Below, piece after piece: positions 1 to 4,848 of a DNA stretch of 6,039 nucleotides. Source of the stretch: Patescibacteria group bacterium (lineage in GTDB: Bacteria; Patescibacteriota; UBA1384); assembly GCA_017992655.1 (NCBI GenBank), contig JAGOOF010000031.1:1-6039 (forward strand), in the 5' to 3' direction. Under the pieces are notes generated by a model. The model did no database searches. It was not told the origin of the DNA and saw only the letters and a list, made by a program, of their open reading frames with translations. Numbering within the stretch: position 1 is the first letter of the stretch; every line of letters starts with the position of its first letter. Both the position numbers and the translations under genes were made by a program.

Positions 1-304
1 CATCGATTTCGATGATCTGGTTTTTAAACCAGATTCTCTATGTCGCCATAGAGTTCGGACTATATCTTCCCCAAAAGGGTCCGGCGTATAGTCTCTGAGG
101 ATACTAGATTTATATTATTGTGGATGTAAATCTAGTCTTTCCTGCTGATTGTCTGCACTAGTTGAATTGTTACTATGATTTAATAAAACCGTAGTATCAC
201 TAGATACTCAGATTTTCCAGCATATAGCCAGATTTTTGTTCTACGTCTTTGCGGCAAACAAAGTTCGAACAGAGGTTTGACTACCTCACTATGGCAGCTT
301 TCCT
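1..304 (-). ncRNA. Group I intron in 23S rRNA (L1931 position), 5' part; 3' end outside window
   Basis: A self-splicing intron core can be folded by eye on the minus strand. P1: exon bases 305-311 (CUAUGGU) pair with the internal guide at 289-295 (GCCAUAG), leaving the expected U-G pair at the splice site. P2: 283-287 with 272-276. P2.1: 267-271 with 237-241, inner stem 259-263 with 247-251. P3: 227-232 with 80-85. P4: 218-222 with 143-147. P5: 209-212 with 152-155. P6a: a perfect 10 bp stem, 127-136 with 103-112. P7: 87-93 with 58-64 (GACUAUA/UAUAGUC). P8: 77-79 with 70-72. P9: 36-53, closed by a GCGA loop; two further hairpins lie at 15-34 and 1-14. The AAGAUAUAGUC block before and through P7' is a group I hallmark. 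No P7.1 is seen, which argues against subgroup IA; IB is a guess. No endonuclease frame lies in this part; the 3' splice site, and any homing gene, would lie beyond base 1. Confidence 0.9.
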
Positions 305-503
305 ACCATAGAACGGTTATAGTTACCGCTGCCGTTTACTAGGGCTTAAGTTCAGAGCTCACTGTGCAGAGCACAGATCACCCCTCGCCGTGACCTTCTA
401 GCACTGGGCAGGCATCACTCCATATACATCCCCTATAAGGGTTCGCATAGAGCTAAGTTTTTGGTAAACAGTCGCCTGAAATCTTTAGCTGCGGCCACAA
501 CCA

Positions 504-589
504 TGCATAGCACAGAAGTATCAATAAATATAAGATTGTTTCTTGTTACCTATTTATTTTCTTAACTATTGATTTCTCTGTGCTATGCA
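504..589 (-). repeat. 23S intervening sequence A (helix 63 region)
   Basis: This 86 bp insertion is bounded by a perfect 13 bp inverted repeat (504-516 with 577-589). Inside it are a second paired block (520-526 with 567-573) and a third (531-535 with 560-564), so the transcript forms one long hairpin. Flanking 23S sequence places it where E. coli has helix 63 of domain III/IV. Bases 511-535 are identical to 1047-1071 in copy B. Such hairpins in bacterial 23S are typically cut by RNase III and not religated, which fragments the rRNA; cleavage here is inferred. It holds no open frame of note. Its centre is AT-rich and diverged from copies B and C. Confidence 0.85.
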
Positions 590-1041
590 GGGCAATGGCA
601 GTCCTTATTCCGAAGTTACGGACGCTATTTTGCCGAGTTCCTTAACCAGAGTTCTCTCGATCACCTTAGTCTACTCGACTCATCTACCTGAGTTGGTTTG
701 CGGTACGGCTACTGGTAGCAATTAATCCAAACCTTTTCTTGTCACTTTATTACCCATAACGTGTATAGCCATTCCACGTTACGAACTCAAAAATGCGTCA
801 GTTTGGGGTAAACTACCAATGAGTACAGGAATATCAACCTGTTGTCCATCGACCTCGCGGCCTTAGGTACCGACTAACCCCGGGACGATTATCGTTGCCC
901 GGGAAACCTTAGATTTGCGGTGGACGGGTTTCCCACCCGTCTAATTCGTTACTCATGCCAACATTCTCACTTCTGTGTCGTCCACCAATTCTTACGAACC
1001 AGCTTCGGCCAACACAGAACGCTCCTCTACCATCAACCGCA

Positions 1042-1129
1042 CGCAACACAGAAGTATCAATAAATATAAGAAGTAAACAGCAACAAGGTACTTGCTGGCT
1101 TTCTTAACTATTGATGATTCTGTGTTACG
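1042..1129 (-). repeat. 23S intervening sequence B (helix 45 region)
   Basis: This insertion of about 88 bp shares its left arm exactly with copy A (25 identical bases, 1047-1071) and its centre with copy C. Its outer arms (1037-1052 with 1119-1134) pair along 16 positions in RNA when G-U pairs are allowed, merging with the host helix. An inner stem joins the block beginning ATCAATA on the left to TATTGAT on the right. The site falls between ACCGAAGCAG and GAGGAGCGTTC of 23S, which I equate with helix 45, a site where intervening sequences are known in enterobacteria. RNase III processing is inferred from the structure. Confidence 0.85.
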
Positions 1130-1819
1130 CACGGCGGATCCACTGCTTCGGTATTGTGCTTAGCCCCGTTAAATTTTCGGCGCAGTAGGCCTTGACTAGT
1201 GAGCTATTACGCTTTCTTTAAAGGATGGCTGCTTCTAAGCCAACCTCCTAGTTGTCTGTGGATTACCACATCCTTTGCCACTTAGCACAATTTAGGGACC
1301 TTAGCAGGTGGTCTGGGCTGTTTCCCTTTCGAGCGACGAGCTTATCCCCGCCGTTCTGACTCCCTTGTTCTTTAACTTCCGGTATTCGGAGTTTGATTGA
1401 GCAGACAGTCTTGCGACCGTCAAGCCCATCCAGTGCTCTACCCCCGGAGATGCAACAAGAGGCTATACCTAAATATATTTCGAGGAGAACCAGCTATTGC
1501 CGAGTTCGATTAGCATTTTACCCCTAACCACAGGTCATCTCCCCCATTTGCCACTGAGGTGAGTTCGGGCCTCCTCCCGCCTTTCGGCGGGATTCACCCT
1601 GCCCATGGTTAGATCACTCGGTTTCGGGTCTATTTCACACAACTAACGCCCGGGAGGACTAGCTTTCGCTACGCCTACGTTCTAACGAACTTAAGCTTGC
1701 TGTGGGAAATAACTCGTTGGCTCATTCTTCAAAAGGCACGCCGTCACCCACGACTTGCGTCGGGGCTCCGACTCCTTGTAAGCATATGGTTTCAGGTACT
1801 ATTTCACTCCCTGGCTGCA

Positions 1820-1863
<44 letters not shown>

Positions 1864-2176
1864 GAGAGTTAGTATTTAGCCTTGGATGGCGATCCACCCT
1901 TCTGTGCAAAGCACAGTTCTTCCGACAGAGTTTCACGTGTTCTGCCGTACTTTCCTTCGCAATAAAATATTACAAAGGGATTTATTCTGTAGCATTAACA
2001 AATTTTCGAATACGGGGCTTTCACCCTCTTTGGCCTCTCTTTCCAGAGGTGTTCTTCTAACTAGCTAATGCGTCAAACAAATCTAGGCCTTTCCCTTTTC
2101 GCTCGCCGCTACTTGGGGAATCTCAATTGATTTCTTTTCCTCCGGGTACTAAGATGTTTCAGTTCCCCGGGTTCCC

Positions 2177-2278
2177 AACCATGCGCAACACAGAAGTATC
2201 AATAAAATAAAGATATAAACAGTAACGAGGTACTTGCTCATTTTCTTACCCATTGATTACTCTGTGCTACGCACGGTT
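2177..2278 (-). repeat. 23S intervening sequence C (helix 9 region)
   Basis: This third homologous hairpin insertion has outer arms 2177-2194 and 2261-2278 that pair in RNA with some G-U pairs. The shared arms (CACAGAAGTATCAATAAA on the left, ending in CATTGAT then TCTGTG on the right) match copies A and B, and its centre (GAGGTACTTGCT) closely matches copy B. It lies between the 23S segments AAACCCAGCCGTG and GGGGAACTGAAACATC, the place of helix 9, where intervening sequences are known in alphaproteobacteria. The left arm has a small change relative to A and B (AATAAAATAAAG), so the copies have drifted. Confidence 0.85.
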
Positions 2279-2465
2279 AGCCGTGTAAACACGGCTGGGT
2301 TTTCCCATTCGGAAATCCACGGATCACAGGATGTTTGGCTCCTTCCCGTGGCTTATCGCAGCCTACTACGTCCTTCATCGGCTAACTCTCCCTAGGCATC
2401 CGCCATATGCTCTTACGATCACTTGCGCTTCTTACCAAGTTAGGTTAGAAGGCAGATCAAGAGTT

Positions 2466-2494
2466 TTTATTTCGGTGTGTAATCGAATTGTCAA
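2466..2494 (-). promoter_or_regulatory. Candidate proximal promoter of 23S rRNA
   Basis: Minus strand: a perfect -35 TTGACA (2489-2494), a 17 bp spacer and AATAAA (2466-2471) as a 4/6 -10. It would start RNA near 2459, about 30 bases before the estimated 23S 5' end and after the strong terminator at 2555-2577, so it could drive 23S alone. An alternative pair, CTGACA then GACAAT with 17 bp between, lies just upstream (about 2489-2517). The -10 elements are weak, so the assignment is tentative. Confidence 0.45.
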
Positions 2495-2554
2495 TGTTCC
2501 TGGCCACAATGTCAGATTTCACAACCAATGTCATGACCTCTGATTTATGGCGAT

Positions 2555-2577
2555 AAAAAAAGCCGCTTGTGAGCGGC
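2555..2577 (-). terminator. Strong intrinsic terminator upstream of 23S
   Basis: On the minus strand GCCGCT and AGCGGC form a perfect 6 bp GC-rich stem (2562-2577) with a CACA loop, followed by seven U (2555-2561). It lies between the distal promoter (2659-2687) and 23S. It either ends the transcript of the 2768-3190 gene or a short RNA from the distal promoter, or it works as an attenuator in the rRNA leader. Confidence 0.85.
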
Positions 2578-2652
2578 AGTGGGGCAAGCGCAATTTACCC
2601 TTGGATTAGCCGCGTCTTTTATCCCAATAATGTTGATAGTTATACATTGCTA
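2555..2652 (-). ncRNA. Possible short leader RNA or small RNA (about 100 nt)
   Basis: A good promoter followed about 75 bases later by a strong terminator defines a unit of roughly 100 nt with no open frame worth reporting. It contains a hairpin (2595-2600 with 2582-2587, GGGUAA/UUGCCC) directly before the terminator stem. Its earlier segment GCGGC (2609-2613) could instead pair with the terminator's first arm, which would allow an antiterminated form. I recognise no RNA family. It could equally be untranslated trailer. Confidence 0.3.
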
Positions 2653-2658
2653 ATACTT

Positions 2659-2687
2659 AAGGTATCAAAAACTATTTTTAATGTCAA
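2659..2687 (-). promoter_or_regulatory. Candidate promoter with extended -10, distal to 23S
   Basis: Minus strand: perfect -35 TTGACA (2682-2687), 17 bp spacer and TACCTT (2659-2664) preceded by TGA, making an extended -10. The predicted start is near 2652. Transcripts from it would meet the terminator at 2555-2577 before reaching 23S, so it serves 23S only with antitermination; otherwise it makes a short RNA. Confidence 0.55.
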
Positions 2688-2767
2688 CAGGCAAACTGAG
2701 CCTTATCATAATGTCAAAAAAGTCCGACACTGTAGTGCAAAAAATAGCCGGCAAAAATAGTAATTAT

Positions 2768-3190
2768 TTAAATGTTTTCCAGTGACCGGTTAATATTTTC
2801 CGTATATTTACGCAGTAAATTCTGAAAGTCATTTAGCTTACTTGATTGGCGAAAGCGATCCCACTCAACTGTAATTATTTCCTTATCTTTTTCATCTTTT
2901 ATGTCGTTTATCCTATCACGCGCCGTTATTGATTCAGTGGGTAAAAAAGAACCAACAGTAGTATTCCCTTTGGGTGTAAAAGAATTTACCGTTGCATCTA
3001 ATGCGAGAAAAGATGCTTTTACGCTGGAAATACCCGACTCGGTTTTAGCGAGCTCACTTTTTGCCTCTTCTAGCTCTTCTTTAAGTGCCTGTTGCTCGCT
3101 GTTGTAGCTCTGGTACTTAAGGTGGAAATAGCCAGCAAGCACCAAAGCGCTTAAAGCAACAATGGTTATAAGAATTGAGTACACTTTCAC
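2768..3190 (-). CDS. Small membrane-anchored coiled-coil protein, function unknown
   Basis: This is a 140-residue protein with a GTG start, chosen because a strong ribosome-binding site (AAAGGAGG, 3195-3202) sits four bases upstream; it ends with TAA. Residues about 4-24 form one hydrophobic helix after a single Lys, a typical signal anchor placing the rest outside the membrane. Residues about 30-60 (repeated Glu, Lys, Leu, Ala) are a likely coiled coil, and the C-terminal part (about 85-140) is charged and helical. There is no Cys for a lipobox and no catalytic motif. Such one-helix plus coiled-coil proteins can be envelope or division-related (FtsL/FtsB-like in shape), but nothing specific supports that, and I do not recognise the family. 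A TATAAT sits just upstream, and the tRNA-Ala terminator insulates the gene from behind. Confidence 0.85.
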   Translation of the reverse strand: MKVYSILITIVALSALVLAGYFHLKYQSYNSEQQALKEELEEAKSELAKTESGISSVKASFLALDATVNSFTPKGNTTVGSFLPTESITARDRINDIKDEKDKEIITVEWDRFRQSSKLNDFQNLLRKYTENINRSLENI

Positions 3191-3207
3191 GCTTCCTCCT
3201 TTTTCCT

Positions 3208-3213
3208 ATTATA
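3208..3213 (-). promoter_or_regulatory. -10 element for the 2768-3190 gene
   Basis: A perfect TATAAT on the minus strand lies 17 bases before the GTG start, giving a leader of only about 11 bases that still includes the ribosome-binding site. No good -35 is visible 16-18 bp upstream (GAAAAA or similar), so a second factor or a relaxed -35 would be needed. Confidence 0.5.
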
Positions 3214-3349
3214 CAACAATTTCTACCCTATTTTTCATAAAAGCCCGCATTATCGAAATTATGCTTGGCATTGAAGATTGGTAATACATTATGGGTTTTG
3301 TGTAAAATTAATTTTAATTTAACAAAAAGATAATAGTTTGAGATCGTAC

Positions 3350-3375
3350 TAAAAAAGTTAGCGCACAGGCTAACT
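3350..3375 (-). terminator. Intrinsic terminator of tRNA-Ala
   Basis: Minus strand: AGTTAGC (3369-3375) and GCTAACT (3356-3362) form a perfect 7 bp stem around a six-base loop, followed by a run of T. It lies about 70 bases after the tRNA 3' end. A small GCGGG/CCCGC hairpin occurs in the trailer between them. It closes the tRNA-Ala transcript before the 2768-3190 gene. Confidence 0.8.
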
Positions 3376-3442
3376 ATTTTATGTCCCACTTCGGTAAACC
3401 TACGCGGGACACCCCGCATAACCCCTTTAGGGCGACGTGGGG

Positions 3443-3519
3443 TGGTGGACCTGAGGAGATTCGAACTCCTGACCCCCTGCTTGCAAAGCAGGTGCTCTAA
3501 CCAGCTGAGCTACAGGCCC
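3443..3519 (-). tRNA. tRNA-Ala(UGC), CCA encoded
   Basis: This 77-base tRNA folds fully. The acceptor stem GGGCCUG/CAGGUCC includes the G3-U70 pair that identifies alanine tRNAs. The D arm contains AGCTCAGCTGGTTAGAGC, the anticodon stem CCTGC/GCAGG encloses UUUGCAA with anticodon UGC (3483-3485), and the T arm has GTTCGAATC. Discriminator A and an encoded CCA (3443-3445) follow. It lies upstream of 23S on the same strand, as in a classical 16S-Ile-Ala-23S spacer, but has its own promoter and terminator and about 1 kb separates it from 23S. Confidence 0.98.
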
Positions 3520-3577
3520 GCGTGCCACCGCTAGCCATTTGATATTGCGGGCAATCCGCAACATTTAGCGCACGGTA

Positions 3578-3606
3578 ATATTATTCCTCCTTTTTAATAC
3601 CGTCAA
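3578..3606 (-). promoter_or_regulatory. Promoter of tRNA-Ala
   Basis: Minus strand: TTGACG (3601-3606), 17 bp spacer, TAATAT (3578-3583). The predicted start near 3571 leaves a leader of about 50 bases containing a perfect TTGCGG/CCGCAA hairpin (3545-3561), which RNase processing would remove. The spacer contains an AAGGAGG that resembles a ribosome-binding site but no start codon follows at a usable distance. Confidence 0.65.
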
Positions 3607-3683
3607 AATACTTTTTTTACAGCTTTCTCTCGTCCTATCAACCTCGGTAACAAATATGTCGGCCGGCAATCTCCGTTTTTTGC

Positions 3684-3905
3684 CTATCTTTTTGCGAAAA
3701 AATACACTACCGCCACAATCGGAGCAATAATACCAATTGCTTTCCACATTGTGTAGGTGCCCCCCGGGCCAATATATCTTTCTGCCCAACCCACCTTACC
3801 AAAGGTTCTTGCCATTTGCAGGCTATAACGGAGGCTTATAAAACTGATTATCGCGCTCGCTACCAGCCAAAACCATCTGTTAAGCAGAATATCCCAAAGT
3901 AACAT
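3684..3905 (-). CDS. Small two-helix membrane protein, function unknown
   Basis: This 73-residue protein has an ATG start with an AAGGAGG site (3909-3915) only three bases upstream, a close but strong match, and ends with TAG. Residues about 11-27 and 56-70 are hydrophobic helices. Between them lies a polar segment, residues 36-55, rich in Gly and aromatic residues with the stretch GPGGTYTMWK. From memory, short proteins with this kind of G-P-G-G-T-Y loop between two helices recur as hypothetical proteins in candidate-phyla genomes; that is not verified here. It follows the 152-residue membrane protein by 36 bases on the same strand, so the two are probably co-transcribed. No enzyme motif is visible. 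A second frame over its 3' half is judged spurious. Confidence 0.85.
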   Translation of the reverse strand: MLLWDILLNRWFWLVASAIISFISLRYSLQMARTFGKVGWAERYIGPGGTYTMWKAIGIIAPIVAVVYFFAKR

Positions 3906-3941
3906 ATTCCTCCTTAATTGTCCAGCTTATAACCCTTTTTA

Positions 3942-4400
3942 TTATATCTTTTTCACAACAATAATGCTAAGCACTATTAATACCACCTGCGTTAAAGCAC
4001 CTAAAAGCCACGCTTCTTTTTTTACTGTATGGTGCACTTTATTATGGATGTAATGGTACTGCTTAAAAAGTGGTAGACGACGTAATGTGCTTGCCCAGGG
4101 GTTGTTATCTACAATGTCTGTTAATGCCCCGCCAAAAGCGCCCCACACTATTGCCGGCTCATAACCAGAACCGCGCCACAACCAATAAACGGCAAGAACG
4201 CCAATTGCCAAATCAAAAAAAAGAAATGTTAAGAATTTTTTATTACGCCAGTCCGCTTTTTTCATAAAGCTTCCTGGGTCAATGTGAGGAATAAAATCCA
4301 ACAAGTGGTGGCTTAGCACCCCGAGGAATAAAGCAAGTATGGGGCTCTCTACTAAGCTCCCTACTGCGGACCCAACAATTACATGGCTTGAGAATATCAT
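3942..4400 (-). CDS. Integral membrane protein with His/Asp metal-site pattern (possible YdjM-like hydrolase)
   Basis: This 152-residue protein starts at an ATG only about five bases after its predicted transcription start, so it may be translated almost leaderless; no clear ribosome-binding site is present. It has about four hydrophobic segments (near residues 7-30, 56-75, 83-97 and 130-149). Polar, potentially metal-binding residues are spread in a recognisable way: His6, then SHHLLDFIPHID (His31, His32, Asp35, His39, Asp41), Asp63, Asp95, and HYIHNKVHH (His116, His119, His123, His124). This layout recalls the membrane-bound metal-dependent hydrolase family typified by YdjM, where His/Asp clusters lie at membrane boundaries; the assignment is tentative and the substrate unknown. 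It heads a two-gene unit with the 73-residue protein. Confidence 0.85.
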   Translation of the reverse strand: MIFSSHVIVGSAVGSLVESPILALFLGVLSHHLLDFIPHIDPGSFMKKADWRNKKFLTFLFFDLAIGVLAVYWLWRGSGYEPAIVWGAFGGALTDIVDNNPWASTLRRLPLFKQYHYIHNKVHHTVKKEAWLLGALTQVVLIVLSIIVVKKI

Positions 4401-4405
4401 ACGTC

Positions 4406-4434
4406 TTTACAATTATATAAAAAACAGGTATATT
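4406..4434 (+). promoter_or_regulatory. Promoter of tRNA-Ile
   Basis: Plus strand: TTTACA (4406-4411), 17 bp spacer, TATATT (4429-4434), five of six matches in each box. Predicted start near 4441, about 19 bases before the tRNA. It shares most of its length with the oppositely directed promoter at 4412-4440. Confidence 0.7.
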
Positions 4435-4440
4435 TGGCAA
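4412..4440 (-). promoter_or_regulatory. Divergent promoter of the membrane-protein unit
   Basis: Minus strand: TTGCCA (4435-4440), 17 bp spacer, perfect TATAAT (4412-4417). The -10 ends 11 bases before the ATG at 4400, implying a leader of about 5 bases. It overlaps the tRNA-Ile promoter over 23 bp, so polymerase can probably occupy only one direction at a time. Confidence 0.7.
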
Positions 4441-4459
4441 TGTGATAGCAACCGATACA

Positions 4460-4536
4460 GGGCGATTAGCTCAGCTGGTTAGAGCGCGTCACTGATAATG
4501 ACGAGGTCGATGGTTCGAGTCCATCATCGCCCACCA
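4460..4536 (+). tRNA. tRNA-Ile(GAU), CCA encoded
   Basis: This 77-base tRNA folds fully: acceptor GGGCGAT/ATCGCCC, D arm with AGCTCAGCTGGTTAGAGC, anticodon stem CGTCA/TGACG with loop CTGATAA and anticodon GAU (4494-4496), T arm GGTTCGAGTCC, discriminator A and encoded CCA (4534-4536). It is the partner of tRNA-Ala(UGC) in standard rRNA operon spacers, but here it is on the opposite strand to 23S and tRNA-Ala, with its own promoter and terminator. Confidence 0.98.
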
Positions 4537-4557
4537 AAAATAAGTTCGCTTAATATA

Positions 4558-4589
4558 AACCTGCCACTGCGGTAGGTTTTTTCTTTTTT
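4558..4589 (+). terminator. Intrinsic terminator of tRNA-Ile
   Basis: Plus strand: AACCTGCC (4558-4565) pairs with GGTAGGTT (4571-4578) over eight positions including one G-U, with a five-base loop, followed by a T-rich run to 4589. It begins 21 bases after the tRNA 3' end. Confidence 0.85.
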
Positions 4590-4740
4590 ACTTTAACTAC
4601 TCGTATTAAGGTAAGGCTACCCACGAGTGCAAAAATAATAATATTATCCTCGCAGCTGTTTTTCTTTAACCCACGCTCTAGCCTGTGAATTAAGGAAGGT
4701 CTTAATTAATCACTATCGCGTTAATCTTCAAAACTGGTTA

Positions 4741-4774
4741 TAAAACAACGTTATTGTTTTATTGCATTATGCAA
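4741..4774. repeat. Adjacent short inverted repeats in AT-rich spacer
   Basis: The stretch 4590-4848 holds no gene I can support. It contains two back-to-back inverted repeats: TAAAACAA/TTGTTTTA (4741-4748 with 4754-4761) and TTGCAT/ATGCAA (4762-4767 with 4769-4774). A third, CTATAG repeated around a four-base centre (4811-4826), lies just after the stop of the 4849 gene. None has a clean U-run on the correct side, so a terminator role for that gene is only possible; they could also be protein-binding sites. Confidence 0.35.
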
Positions 4775-4848
4775 AACAAAAAAATGCAGTACTATGCTAT
4801 TAATTACTAGCTATAGATAACTATAGGATTTCGTTATTCTTCAGTATT

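Noticed and set aside
2725..2758. Possible terminator directly after the 2768-3190 gene
   Set aside because: The stem (CCGGC with GTCGG) is only five pairs including a G-U with a long loop, despite a following T-run; too weak to annotate.
2569..2760. 63-codon plus-strand frame
   Set aside because: It covers the promoter, terminator and leader region opposite 23S signals and has no start context.
2901..3107. 68-codon plus-strand frame
   Set aside because: It is antisense to the well-supported 140-residue gene and looks like a mirror of its coiled-coil codons (Ser/Leu-rich).
3228..3419. 63-codon minus-strand frame
   Set aside because: It starts in the tRNA-Ala trailer and runs through the intrinsic terminator at 3350-3375; no ribosome-binding site.
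3565..3789. 74-codon minus-strand frame with a YYCSDCGG stretch resembling a zinc-binding motif
   Set aside because: It overlaps the 73-residue gene in another frame, starts at a TTG without a ribosome-binding site, and runs over the tRNA-Ala promoter. Only one Cys pair is present.
4070..4267. 65-codon plus-strand frame
   Set aside because: It is antisense to the membrane-protein gene, with no start signals.
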